Position numbers and translations under genes: made by a program. Shown here piece after piece: positions 6,433 to 15,527 of a stretch of DNA of 15,882 nucleotides (the stretch's first letter is position 1; each line of letters begins with the position of its first letter). The notes below the pieces were generated by a model. That model did no database searches. It was not told where the DNA came from and saw only the letters and a list, made by a program, of their open reading frames with translations. Origin of the DNA: Modestobacter sp. (lineage in GTDB: Bacteria > Actinomycetota > Actinomycetes > Mycobacteriales > Geodermatophilaceae); NCBI GenBank assembly GCA_025965775.1, contig JAOPWG010000296.1:1-15882 (forward strand), in the 5' to 3' direction.

Positions 6433-6468
6433 GGCCAGGCTACAGCCCGGACTCGACGAGGAGGACCC

Positions 6469-7311
6469 ATGGTGCGCGCGGTCGGAGTGGTGGGCGGCGG
6501 CACGATGGGGGTGGGCATCGCCTACGTCTTCGCCGTCAGTGGCGCCCGTACGGTGGTGGTCGAGCCGGACGAGGCGCGGATGGCCGCCGTGCGCGCGGAG
6601 ATCGACGGTGCCGCCGCGGCCGGGGTCGCCCGCGGCAAGCTCAGCGCGGAGACCGCCGCCGGGCTGCCGGGGCTGATCGAGCACGTGACCTCGGCCGACC
6701 GGCTCCCCGTGGGCCTGGACCTGGTCGTGGAGACGGTGCCGGAGGACCGCGCGCTCAAGGAGCGGGTGCTGGCTCAGGTGGAGGCCCGCCAGCCCGTCTT
6801 GCTGGCCAGCAACACCAGCGCGCTGTCCATCGACGCGCTGGCCGCGGGGCTGGCGCGCCCGGACTGCTTCCTGGGTCTGCACTTCTTCAACCCGGTGTGG
6901 TCGATCCCGGTGGTCGAGGTCGTCCGGGGTGCAGCGACCAGCGAGCAGACGCTGGCGTCCGCGTTGGACGCGGTCCGCTCGATCGGCAAGGAGACCGCCG
7001 TCGTCGCCGATGTGCCCGGTTTCGCCACCAGCCGGCTGGACGTGGTCGCGGCGCTGGAGGCGATCCGGATGGTCGAGCAGGGCGTCGGCGAGCCGGCCGA
7101 GATCGACCGCGCCGTGCAGCTGGCCTACCGGCACCCGGTCGGGCCGTTGCGGCTGACCGACATCGTCGGGCTCGACGTGCGTCTGCACATCGCCCGCAAC
7201 CTGGAGACGGCACTGGGTCCGCAGTTCGCCCCGCCGCAGCTGCTCGTGGACAAGGTCGCCGCCGGCGAGCTGGGCCGCAAGAGCGGGCGCGGCTTCTACG
7301 ACTGGAATTGA
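6469..7311 (+). CDS. 3-hydroxyacyl-CoA dehydrogenase family protein
   Basis: A 280-residue NAD-dependent dehydrogenase, predicted to oxidise a 3-hydroxyacyl-CoA to the 3-ketoacyl-CoA. The N-terminal Rossmann motif is GVVGGGTMGVGIA (residues 6-18), and VVETVPED is at 86-93. The catalytic dyad is His138 in GLHFFNPV and Glu150 in VVEVV. The C-terminal helical domain runs from about residue 180 to AGELGRKSGRGFYDWN. At the substrate-facing VPGFxxNR element it reads VPGFATSRL, with serine where classical enzymes have asparagine, a variant seen in an actinobacterial subgroup. The ATG at 6469 follows GAGGAGGA (6458-6465). The longer frame from 6346 would read through operator 1. It is followed by a strong terminator, so it is probably monocistronic. 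Confidence 0.93.
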   Translation: MVRAVGVVGGGTMGVGIAYVFAVSGARTVVVEPDEARMAAVRAEIDGAAAAGVARGKLSAETAAGLPGLIEHVTSADRLPVGLDLVVETVPEDRALKERVLAQVEARQPVLLASNTSALSIDALAAGLARPDCFLGLHFFNPVWSIPVVEVVRGAATSEQTLASALDAVRSIGKETAVVADVPGFATSRLDVVAALEAIRMVEQGVGEPAEIDRAVQLAYRHPVGPLRLTDIVGLDVRLHIARNLETALGPQFAPPQLLVDKVAAGELGRKSGRGFYDWN

Positions 7312-7358
7312 GTCGCATCGCGCCAGGTCGCCAGAAGGGCATTCGTGACCACAGCGAG

Positions 7359-7397
7359 TCCCTCCTCGGGGAGGCCGGAGGCCTCCCCGAGGAGGGA
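7359..7397 (+). terminator. Perfect 18-bp hairpin terminator
   Basis: TCCCTCCTCGGGGAGGCC (7359-7376), loop GGA, and its exact reverse complement (7380-7397) lie 47 bp after the hydroxyacyl-CoA dehydrogenase stop. There is no U-tract. It separates that gene from the promoter of the acyl-CoA dehydrogenase operon. Confidence 0.8.
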
Positions 7398-7464
7398 TCG
7401 AAACGGCTCGGCGCCAGCCAGGATGGCTCCTGGCCGCGGTGTGGTCCGGAGGATCGCAGTGTGA

Positions 7465-7493
7465 TTGACGTGGTGCGGGTCACTGCCTACTGT
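7465..7493 (+). promoter_or_regulatory. Promoter of the acyl-CoA dehydrogenase operon
   Basis: TTGACG (7465-7470), a 17-bp spacer and TACTGT (7488-7493) predict a start near 7500. Operator 2 covers the end of the -10 and the start site, a typical repressor position. Confidence 0.72.
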
Positions 7494-7509
7494 CAACTCT
7501 AGTGTTGAC
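7492..7509. promoter_or_regulatory. Operator 2: GTCAAC-N6-GTTGAC
   Basis: GTCAACTCTAGTGTTGAC has the same half-sites and the same 6-bp gap as the sites at 6415 and 11191. It overlaps the -10 and the predicted transcription start of the acyl-CoA dehydrogenase operon and ends 37 bp before its GTG, almost the same distance as operator 1 from its gene. Confidence 0.8.
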
Positions 7510-7529
7510 GCACGGCCGGAGGGCCGTGC
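7510..7529 (+). other. 5'-UTR hairpin before the acyl-CoA dehydrogenase
   Basis: GCACGGCC, loop GGAG, GGCCGTGC is a perfect 8-bp stem at the start of the predicted mRNA. It lies immediately between operator 2 and the Shine-Dalgarno (7532-7539). It may protect the 5' end or tune translation, or it may have no function. Confidence 0.45.
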
Positions 7530-7546
7530 CGGAGAGGAGCCATCCC

Positions 7547-8737
7547 GTGGACGGACAGCCGATCGGACTGGGCAAGGGGTCGCGCATCTGCGACACGACC
7601 GAGGAGCACCGCGCCCTGCGGGAGAGCGTCGGGAAGCTGGTCGGCAGCTACGGCCGCTCCTACTTCAAGGACGTCGTCGCCAAGGGCGAGAAGGCCGACG
7701 AGCTGTGGTCGGCGATGGGCAAGGCCGGCTTCCTGGGCGTCCACCTGCCCGAGGAGTACGGCGGCGGGGGCGGCGGGCTGGCCGACCTGGCCGTGGTCAT
7801 CGAGGAGATGGCCAGCCAGGGCTGCCCGATGTTCATGATCGTGATCAGTCCGACGATCGCCGGGACGGTCCTGTCCGCGCACGGCACGCCGGAGCAGAAG
7901 CAGACGTACCTGCCCGGCATCGCCGACGGCAGCTTCCGGATGGCCTTCGCCATCACCGAGCCCGATGCCGGCTCCAACACCCACAAGATCACCACCACCG
8001 CGCACCGGGACGGCGACGGCTGGCGGCTGCGCGGCCAGAAGTACTGGACCTCGGGGATCGACGAGTGCCAGGCGCTGCTCGTCGTCGCCCGGGACGCCGA
8101 GCCGGGGCCGGACGGCCGGCACACGCTGTCGCTGTTCATCGTGCCCACCGACGCCCCGGGGCTGAGCTACCAGAAGCTGGACTCCGCGCTGCAGCTGCCG
8201 GAGAAGCAGTTCACCACCTTCTTCGACGACGTCCCGGTCGAGCGGGCCGGGCTGGTCGGTGCTGAGGGCGAGGGGCTCAAGCAGGTCTTCGCCGGGCTGA
8301 ACCCCGAGCGGGTGGCCGCCGCCTGCATGGCCAACGGCATCGCCCGCTATGCGCTGGCCCGGGGCGCGCAGTACGCCACGGAGCGCACCGTCTGGAAGAC
8401 CCCGATCGGGGCCCACCAGGGTGTGGCCCACCCGCTGGCGAAGGCCTACATCGACGTGGAGCTCGCCCGGCTGATGACGATGCGTGCCGCGGCGATGAGC
8501 GACGCCGGCCTGGACGCGGCCGAAGCCGCCAACATCGCGAAGTTCGCCGCCGGTGACGCCGTCGTCCAGGCGCTGGACCAGGCCATCCAGGTGCACGGCG
8601 GCAACGGGCTGTCCAACGAGTACGGCCTGGCCGACCTGTGGTTCGTCGCCCGGATGTTCAAGACCGCCCCGGTCAGCCGGGAGATGGTGCTCAACCACGT
8701 CGCCCAGCACAGCCTGGGCCTGCCCAAGAGCTACTGA
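7547..8737 (+). CDS. Acyl-CoA dehydrogenase family protein
   Basis: A 396-residue FAD-dependent dehydrogenase predicted to introduce the alpha-beta double bond into an acyl-CoA, passing electrons to ETF. The N-terminal helical domain is followed by signature 1, FAITEPDAGSNTH (residues 134-146), the beta domain, and C-terminal signature 2, QAIQVHGGNGLSNEYGLADLWF (345-366). Glu379 in APVSREMVLN sits where the catalytic glutamate lies in this subfamily. The GTG at 7547 follows GAGAGGAG (7532-7539) with a 7-nt gap. The longer frame from 7502 would start inside operator 2. It is the first gene of an operon with the ligase and the NTF2-like gene. Family assignment is firm; chain-length or branched substrate is not known. 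Confidence 0.94.
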   Translation: MDGQPIGLGKGSRICDTTEEHRALRESVGKLVGSYGRSYFKDVVAKGEKADELWSAMGKAGFLGVHLPEEYGGGGGGLADLAVVIEEMASQGCPMFMIVISPTIAGTVLSAHGTPEQKQTYLPGIADGSFRMAFAITEPDAGSNTHKITTTAHRDGDGWRLRGQKYWTSGIDECQALLVVARDAEPGPDGRHTLSLFIVPTDAPGLSYQKLDSALQLPEKQFTTFFDDVPVERAGLVGAEGEGLKQVFAGLNPERVAAACMANGIARYALARGAQYATERTVWKTPIGAHQGVAHPLAKAYIDVELARLMTMRAAAMSDAGLDAAEAANIAKFAAGDAVVQALDQAIQVHGGNGLSNEYGLADLWFVARMFKTAPVSREMVLNHVAQHSLGLPKSY

Positions 8738-8780
8738 GATGACCGCCCTGACCTCGACCGGGACTTCGAAGGGGAGCGTC

Positions 8781-10307
<1,527 letters not shown>

Positions 10308-10309
10308 GC

Positions 10310-11074
10310 GTGCACCCGCTCCCCGCCCTCGCCCGCCGCTTCGCCATCGACTGGCTGGGCCGCGCCGACGCCGGCGTCCCGCCGCAGATCATGGTCCCCG
10401 GCTACCAGGTGCACATCGCCGGCGTCGAGCTGGACGGCCTGGCCGCCTACACCCCGGCCACCGTCGGCCAGCTCCAGCAGTTCCCCGGTCTGCAGCTCAC
10501 CGTGCACGACCTGGTGCACACCGGGGAGCGGCTGGCGATGCACTTCACCGAGCACGGCGCCTCCACCCGGCACGACCTGCGGGGCGCCGCCTGGACCGGG
10601 GTGGCGCTGTTCCGCTGGGACGGCGAGCGGTTGACGGAGAACTGGACGCAGGAGGACTACGCCGCCCGGCGCCGCCAGCTGGCCGACGGGCAGCCCGACG
10701 TCGTCGGCGCCCCGATGGTGGCGCCCTGGACGGTGCCGCCGGCCGCGCCGGACCCGGCTGCCGAGGACGCCGTGCGCGCCTGGCTGGCCACCGCCGTGCC
10801 GGGGGCGGACGGCGTCCGCTGGGACGACGGGCGGGACGGGGCGTTGATCGAGCCGTCCGGTGTCGCGGTGGCCGACCTGTTCTCCGCCGGCGACCAGGTC
10901 GCCTTCGCGGCCACCCAGACCGGCGCGTTCCTCGGTGCCGGCGCGGTGCCTGCCGTCGACGGACCGGTTCGTCTCGGCCTCGCCGGGCTGGTGTCCGTCG
11001 CCGGCGGGCGGGTCTCGGGCGGTGTCGCGGTCAGCGACCGGCTCGGTCTCGTCCGCTCGCAGACCCGCCGGTGA
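10310..11074 (+). CDS. Tandem NTF2-like (SnoaL-type) domain protein
   Basis: A 254-residue soluble protein without signal peptide or membrane segment. Residues about 5-125 look like a SnoaL/ester-cyclase type NTF2-like domain: an early helix FAIDWLGRADAG, then TVHDLVHTGERLAMHFTEHG, then GVALFRWDGERLTENWTQEDY, the usual 'W.F.DGKI.E.W...D' close of the fold. A proline- and alanine-rich linker leads to a second, more degenerate half (about 150-250) beginning AVRAWLATAVPG, with strands VAFAATQTGAFLG and LVSVAGGRVSGGVAV. The GTG at 10310 has AGGTGA (10297-10302) 7 nt upstream and sits 2 bp after the ligase stop. Co-transcription suggests a role on the same CoA ester or acid, as a hydratase-, isomerase- or cyclase-like enzyme or a binding protein, but no function can be assigned. 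Confidence 0.75.
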   Translation: MHPLPALARRFAIDWLGRADAGVPPQIMVPGYQVHIAGVELDGLAAYTPATVGQLQQFPGLQLTVHDLVHTGERLAMHFTEHGASTRHDLRGAAWTGVALFRWDGERLTENWTQEDYAARRRQLADGQPDVVGAPMVAPWTVPPAAPDPAAEDAVRAWLATAVPGADGVRWDDGRDGALIEPSGVAVADLFSAGDQVAFAATQTGAFLGAGAVPAVDGPVRLGLAGLVSVAGGRVSGGVAVSDRLGLVRSQTRR

Positions 11075-11109
11075 CCGAGCCCTGACGGCAGTCCGAGCCG
11101 TCCTGTCGT

Positions 11110-11138
11110 CGCCGGGTGGCCCCTCGGGTCGCCCGGCG
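11110..11138 (+). terminator. Hairpin terminator of the acyl-CoA dehydrogenase operon
   Basis: CGCCGGGTGGCCC (11110-11122), loop CTC, and GGGTCGCCCGGCG (11126-11138) form a 13-bp stem including two G-U pairs, 36 bp after the NTF2-like stop. There is no U-tract. Confidence 0.65.
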
Positions 11139-11190
11139 GTCGGCCATGTCCGGACCTCGATGATCACGGTCCGGTCTCATCCGACACTCT

Positions 11191-11208
11191 GTCAACGCAG
11201 TGGTTGAC
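11191..11208. promoter_or_regulatory. Operator 3: GTCAAC-N6-GTTGAC
   Basis: GTCAACGCAGTGGTTGAC is the third exact copy of the dyad found at 6415 and 7492. Its right half contains the -35 TTGACT of the promoter for the transporter unit, so binding would exclude RNA polymerase. Confidence 0.78.
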
Positions 11209-11233
11209 TGACGTGGTCCAGCTCACTTACCGT
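11204..11233 (+). promoter_or_regulatory. Promoter of the SDR-remnant/ABC importer unit
   Basis: TTGACT (11204-11209), an 18-bp spacer and TACCGT (11228-11233) predict a start near 11240. This leaves about 317 nt before the binding-protein gene, a stretch that holds the dehydrogenase remnant. Confidence 0.6.
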
Positions 11234-11305
11234 CCTACCGGCCACGCACCGGACACGGGGCTGCGAGGCGACGAGTCGCCGGATGCCGAGGGGAGTGGTC
11301 GTGGA

Positions 11306-11488
11306 CGAGCAGCGGAGACGGGCCGCTTCGGCAGCCCGGCCGGCATCGGCCGGGTCATCGCCGTCCTGCTGTCCGACGACGCCGGCTTCGTGACCGGACG
11401 GGTGCTCCCTGCCGGCGGCGGGATGACCACCGGCGATGCCTCGCCGGCGTCGTCGTCGGCCGACGGGCTCGCCGCGGTCGTGCTCTGA
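11306..11488 (+). pseudogene. 3' remnant of a short-chain dehydrogenase/reductase
   Basis: In the frame that ends at 11488, residues from RAAETGRFGSPAG through VIAVLLSDDAGFVTGRVLPAGGGMTTG match the C-terminal end of SDR enzymes (LGRFGxPEEIAxAVxFLASDxAxFVTGxxLxVDGGMT). Nothing upstream in any frame carries the Rossmann TGxxxGxG, NAG or YxxxK elements, so about 200 residues are gone. GAGGGGAG with GTG at 11301 precedes it, but in a different frame (30-codon read ending at 11389). It sits between operator 3/promoter and the importer, as expected if an operon-leading SDR gene suffered an internal deletion. The tail after GGGMTTG runs on ~17 residues, so the original stop may also be lost. A short functional peptide is possible but unlikely. 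Confidence 0.6.
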
Positions 11489-11556
11489 CTGCTGCCGCAC
11501 CGCATCAACCCGACCGCCGGCACCGACGCCGGTGGCGCTGAACGAGGAGTGAGTCC

Positions 11557-12747
11557 ATGAGCAGGTCCATGAGGGTCGCGATCGGCATCGCGGTCACCGC
11601 CACGGTCGTGAGCGCGTGCGGCGGCGGATCCGACACCGCTACGTCGGGGAGCTCCTCCTCCGACGAGCCCATCACCATCGGCGCCTCGGTGTCCCTGACC
11701 GGGGCGTACGCCTCCAGCGGCACCAACGTGTCCAACGGCTACAAGCTCGCCGTCGACCAGATCAACGCCAACGGTGGGGTGCTGGGCCGCCAGCTCGAGC
11801 TCGACCTGAAGGACGACCAGAGCGATGCCGGCATCGTGAGCCGTCTCTACTCCGAGTTCCTGGGCACCGCCGGGGACGACGCCGTGCTCAGCCCGTACGG
11901 CAGCGCGCTGGCCGGCCCGGCCGCCCAGCTGGCCGAGCGGTACCAGACCCCCATGCTGCACAGCCAGACCTCCTCCCTTGCGGTCTACAAGGGCACGAAG
12001 TACAGCGTCATGGCCGGCCTCGGTCCCGGGCGTGACGTGCTCGCCGGGGTCCCCCAGTTCGCCGCGGACGCCGGTTACAAGCGGATCACCCTGGTGAACA
12101 ACGACCTGGACGCCTACAAGGCGATCTGCGACGGCGTCGCGGCCTCGATCGCCGACGCCGGCGCAACGCTGGTCGACCGCATCGAGTACGCCGCCGCCAC
12201 CAGCGACTTCTCCTCCACGGCCCTCAAGGTCGCCGAGGGCAAGCCCGAGGTCGTCGTCGAGTGCTCGGCGATCCAGGACTCCATCGGGATCACCCGGGCG
12301 CTGGACCAGCAGGGCTTCCGCCCTGCCGTGATCGCCTCGCCGACCTCCGTGGACCCGGCGTTCCTCAGCTCGCTCGGTGACCTGGCCAACCGCGCCATCG
12401 GCTACACCCAGTTCTCCCCGGACCTCGGCTACCCGGGGACCGAGGAGTTCATCACGGGCTACGACGACGCGTACGGGACCGCGGTGAACACCCAGGCCGC
12501 CGGCGCGTACGCGACCGTGCAGGTGCTGGCCGCCGCCATCGAGAAGGCGGGCTCCACCGACAAGGCGGCCGTGAACAAGGCGCTCCACGACGGGAGCTAC
12601 GACACGATCCTCGGCACGTACAAGGTCGACTCCGACGGCGTCCAGACCGGCTACGAGCCCGTGCTCTTCCAGTACCTCGACGGCGCCCAGGCCATCGTCT
12701 TCCCGGCCGACACCAAGGGCGCCCTCGCCGCACAGCTGCCCTACTGA
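11557..12747 (+). CDS. ABC transporter substrate-binding lipoprotein (HAAT/LivK-like)
   Basis: A 396-residue extracytoplasmic binding protein of the type that captures branched-chain amino acids, amides, urea or carboxylic acids. The signal peptide (residues 1-20) ends in the lipobox VSAC with Cys21 as the lipidated residue, followed by a GS-rich tether. The periplasmic-binding-protein type-1 fold begins at ITIGASVSLTGAYASSG and continues through INANGGVLGRQLELDLKDDQSD, the standard Leu/Ile/Val-binding landmarks. GAGGAG (11544-11549) lies 7 nt before the ATG; a second ATG at 11569 is less likely. It leads the importer genes. Given the ligase and beta-oxidation genes under the same operator, the ligand is more likely an organic acid than an amino acid. 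That is inference. Confidence 0.92.
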   Translation: MSRSMRVAIGIAVTATVVSACGGGSDTATSGSSSSDEPITIGASVSLTGAYASSGTNVSNGYKLAVDQINANGGVLGRQLELDLKDDQSDAGIVSRLYSEFLGTAGDDAVLSPYGSALAGPAAQLAERYQTPMLHSQTSSLAVYKGTKYSVMAGLGPGRDVLAGVPQFAADAGYKRITLVNNDLDAYKAICDGVAASIADAGATLVDRIEYAAATSDFSSTALKVAEGKPEVVVECSAIQDSIGITRALDQQGFRPAVIASPTSVDPAFLSSLGDLANRAIGYTQFSPDLGYPGTEEFITGYDDAYGTAVNTQAAGAYATVQVLAAAIEKAGSTDKAAVNKALHDGSYDTILGTYKVDSDGVQTGYEPVLFQYLDGAQAIVFPADTKGALAAQLPY

Positions 12748-12780
12748 CCGGCACGGGGGAGGCGAGGAGAGGGGCGGGGC

Positions 12781-13644
12781 GTGACGTACGTCCAGGTGGT
12801 GCTCAACGGCATCCTGCTGGGTGGGTTCTACCTCCTGATGGCGCAGGGGCTGAACCTGGTGTTCGGCGTCATGGGGATCGTGAACCTCGCCCACGGGGCG
12901 TTCATCGTGCTCGGTGGGCTGGGGGTGTACAGCCTCTACGGCGTCGGGGTGAACCCGTTCCTCGGCCTGGTGATCGTCATGGTCGCCGGGGCGGCGCTCG
13001 GCGCCGTCATCCAGTGGGCGGTGATCGAGCGGATCCACGGGACGGCAAGGCAGCACGAGCTGCTGACCCTGATGGCGACGTTCGGGCTCTCCTACATCCT
13101 CATCAACATCGGGCAGCAGGCCTGGGGCTCGGACTACCGGACGATCCCCTTCCTGCAGTCCGCGGTGACGGTGGGCCCCTTCCGCTTCTCCCTCTCCCTG
13201 CTGGTCGGGGTGGCTCTGGCCGCGGCCATCACGCTCGGCATCGCCGGCTGGCTGACGCGCACCCGGTCCGGCAAGAGCCTGCGGGCCCAGGCGCAGAGCC
13301 CGCTCGGGGCCGGGGCCTGCGGGATCAACCCCCGCAGGCTCCGGCTGGTGGGCTTCAGCGTGGGGGCCGCCGTCGCGGCCGCGGCCGGCATGTTGCTGGT
13401 GATGACCCAGCCGATCGCGCCCCAGGCGGCCACGAACTTCACCATCGTGGCGTTCGTCGTCATCGCGCTGGGCGGTCTGGGTGACTACAAGGGCGCCGCC
13501 CTGGGTGCCGTGCTGGTCGGCGTCGTCCAGACGGTGTCTGGCTACCAGCTCGGTGCCGTCGTCCAGGCGGCGGCGCCCTATCTGATGCTCATCCTGGTGA
13601 TGCTCTTCCGACCCGCCGGGCTGCTCTCGAGGAAGGCCTCCTGA
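12781..13644 (+). CDS. Branched-chain amino acid-type ABC transporter permease (LivH-like)
   Basis: A 287-residue inner-membrane permease with about eight hydrophobic segments. Family landmarks are GILLGGFYLLMAQGLNLVFGVMG, VNLAHGAFIVLGG near the N-terminus, LRAQAQSPLGAGACGINPRRLRLVGFSVGAA (the cytoplasmic loop that contacts the ATPase) and the near-terminal VIALGGLGDYKGAALGAVLVG. A purine-rich stretch GAGGCGAGGAGAGG precedes the GTG start 33 bp after the binding-protein gene. Its TGA overlaps the ATG of the next gene by one base, so the two are translationally coupled. Confidence 0.93.
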   Translation: MTYVQVVLNGILLGGFYLLMAQGLNLVFGVMGIVNLAHGAFIVLGGLGVYSLYGVGVNPFLGLVIVMVAGAALGAVIQWAVIERIHGTARQHELLTLMATFGLSYILINIGQQAWGSDYRTIPFLQSAVTVGPFRFSLSLLVGVALAAAITLGIAGWLTRTRSGKSLRAQAQSPLGAGACGINPRRLRLVGFSVGAAVAAAAGMLLVMTQPIAPQAATNFTIVAFVVIALGGLGDYKGAALGAVLVGVVQTVSGYQLGAVVQAAAPYLMLILVMLFRPAGLLSRKAS

Positions 13645-15527
13645 TGATCGACGACACCGGGACGACGGCCGGGGACCGAGGTCGTCACCGGTCCTTGGGC
13701 GCCGTACTGGCCCGGGGCATGCGCCCCCGGCACACGGGCGGCCGGCTGCCCTCCGCGCGCAGCGACGGCACCCAGGGTCTGGTGCTCGTCGTCCTGGTGG
13801 CCGCGTTCCTGGCGTGGGGCCTGCTGGGCTCCCTGTCGACCAACCAGCTGGCCATCGACATCGCCATGTTCGTCGCACTGGCCTACGGCTTCAACATCAT
13901 CAGCGGCTTCACCGGCTACATCTCCTTCGGCCAGGTGGTCTTCTTCGGCTTCGGGGCGTTCGCGACCGCGCTGCTGGTCATCCACCTGGACGTCCCCTGG
14001 TTCCTCGCCGCCGTGCTGGGCGGGCTGGGCGCGGCCGTGGTCGCCGTGCCCATCGGCGCGGTGATGCTGCGGCTGCAGGGGATCTACTTCGCCCTGGGCA
14101 TGTTCGGGCTGGCCTACGTCGTCTCGCTGCTGCTGTCCCAGTGGGAGTTCACCGGCGGCTCCACCGGTCTGGTGGTGCCCGGTGTGATCGCGCAGAAGCC
14201 GGTCCTGCTGAGCGTCACCGGGGTCGCGGTGCTCGCCTTCGCGGTCAACGCGTTCATGGCCCGGTCGCCGTTCGGGCTGCGCGCCATGGCCGTGCGCGAC
14301 GACGAGCAGGTCGCCGAGGCCGTGGGCGTGGCCACCACCCGGGTCAAGGTGATGGCCTTCGTGCTCAGTGCGCTCATGCCGGCGCTGGTCGGCGGCATGG
14401 TGGCCTACAACCGCGGCTTCATCGACACCTCGACGGTGTTCAACCCGGCCATCGACCTGCAGGTCATCGTGCTGGTGCTCGCCGGCGGCATCGGGACCCT
14501 GTGGGGCCCGCTGATCGGCGCGGTGCTGCTCACCCTCATCAGCGACCAGCTGGCCACCGCCCTGCCCGACTACCAGCTGGCCCTGTTCGGCGTGCTGATC
14601 GTGCTGGTCACGATCTTCCTGCCCGGCGGGGTCGTGTCGCTGGTGAACCGGTGGGGCGGGCTGCGCCGGGAGATCGTCCGGGGGACGGCGGACCTGCCCA
14701 CGGAGGCCGAGCTCGAGCGCCGCCTGGCGGCGGCGCACACGCCCCGGGCGAACGACCGCGCCGACGATCCGGACCTGCTGGTCTGCACCGACGTGGGAGT
14801 CGACTTCGGCGGCGTGCGTGCGCTGCGATCCGTGGACTTCACCGTCCGCCGGGGGCAGACCGTCTTCATCATCGGCGCCAACGGCGCAGGCAAGACGACC
14901 CTGTTCAACGCGATCGCGGGGGCCGTGCCCCCCTCGAAGGGCACCATCGTCTTCGACGGTCGCCCCGTGCACGGGGTGCCGGCGCACCAGCTGGCCCGCC
15001 GGGGTCTGGCGCGCACGTTCCAGATCCCCCGTCCGTTCGCCTCGATGACGGTCTGGGAGAACGTCTACGTCGCAGCGCTGGGGGGCCGGCACCGCCGCCA
15101 GGCCCAGGAGCAGGCGGCCTGGGTCGTGCAGGTGCTCGGCCTGGAGGAGATCCGGTTCGCCGCCTCGGACACGCTCGCCGTCGGGCACCGCCGGATGGTC
15201 GAGCTCGCCCGGGCGCTCGCGCTGGGGCCGTCGCTGATCCTGCTGGACGAGGTCATGGCCGGGATGTCGGAGGACGAGCTCGAGGTCGTCCGCGACGCGA
15301 TCCGCCGGATGCCGAGCTTCGGGGTGGACGCCGTGGCCGGCATCGAGCACGTCATCAAGGCCATCGTCGACCTGGCCGACGAGATCGTCGTCATGGACCG
15401 AGGGAGCACGATCATCTCCGGAGAACCGACCGAGATCCTCCGGCATCCCGAGGTGATCCGGGCCTACCTGGGCACCGGTGTCGGGCTGGGCGCGGGAACC
15501 GCCGTCGCCGGGGACGTGACCCCGTGA
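13644..15527 (+). CDS. LivM-LivG fusion: ABC permease and ATP-binding protein
   Basis: A 627-residue fused importer subunit. Residues about 45-335 form the LivM-like permease (AYGFNIISGFTGYISFGQVVFFGFGAF; ALGMFGLAYVVSLLL; LRAMAVRDDEQVAEAVGVATTRVKV; LVLAGGIGTLWGPLIGAVLL). A charged linker of ~50 residues precedes the LivG-like ATPase from about 375. Walker A GANGAGKTTL begins at 411, the signature reads LAVGH from 511 where LSxGQ is usual, Walker B LILLDEV spans 531-537 with valine in place of the common proline, and the switch histidine is His569 in GIEHV. The ATG shares one base with the LivH-like stop. Such fusions recur in actinobacteria. The partner ATPase begins within the last four bases. 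Confidence 0.93.
   Translation: MIDDTGTTAGDRGRHRSLGAVLARGMRPRHTGGRLPSARSDGTQGLVLVVLVAAFLAWGLLGSLSTNQLAIDIAMFVALAYGFNIISGFTGYISFGQVVFFGFGAFATALLVIHLDVPWFLAAVLGGLGAAVVAVPIGAVMLRLQGIYFALGMFGLAYVVSLLLSQWEFTGGSTGLVVPGVIAQKPVLLSVTGVAVLAFAVNAFMARSPFGLRAMAVRDDEQVAEAVGVATTRVKVMAFVLSALMPALVGGMVAYNRGFIDTSTVFNPAIDLQVIVLVLAGGIGTLWGPLIGAVLLTLISDQLATALPDYQLALFGVLIVLVTIFLPGGVVSLVNRWGGLRREIVRGTADLPTEAELERRLAAAHTPRANDRADDPDLLVCTDVGVDFGGVRALRSVDFTVRRGQTVFIIGANGAGKTTLFNAIAGAVPPSKGTIVFDGRPVHGVPAHQLARRGLARTFQIPRPFASMTVWENVYVAALGGRHRRQAQEQAAWVVQVLGLEEIRFAASDTLAVGHRRMVELARALALGPSLILLDEVMAGMSEDELEVVRDAIRRMPSFGVDAVAGIEHVIKAIVDLADEIVVMDRGSTIISGEPTEILRHPEVIRAYLGTGVGLGAGTAVAGDVTP

Noticed and set aside
6346..6468. Extended N-terminus of the hydroxyacyl-CoA dehydrogenase
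   Set aside because: It reads through operator 1 and one arm of the inverted repeat; the ATG at 6469 has an excellent Shine-Dalgarno and begins directly at the Rossmann strand.
7502..7546. Extended N-terminus of the acyl-CoA dehydrogenase
   Set aside because: The start would lie inside operator 2 and at the predicted transcription start; GTG 7547 has a well-spaced GAGAGGAG.
11301..11389. 30-codon frame starting GTG after GAGGGGAG
   Set aside because: It matches no known peptide and overlaps the SDR remnant in another frame; treated as debris of the original gene start.
11227..13878. 883-codon open frame on the minus strand
   Set aside because: It is antisense to the binding protein and LivH genes, which have clear family motifs; composition is low-complexity and no domain is visible.
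13578..15446. 622-codon open frame on the minus strand
   Set aside because: It is antisense to the LivM-LivG fusion, with the H, D, Q and G-rich composition typical of shadow frames.
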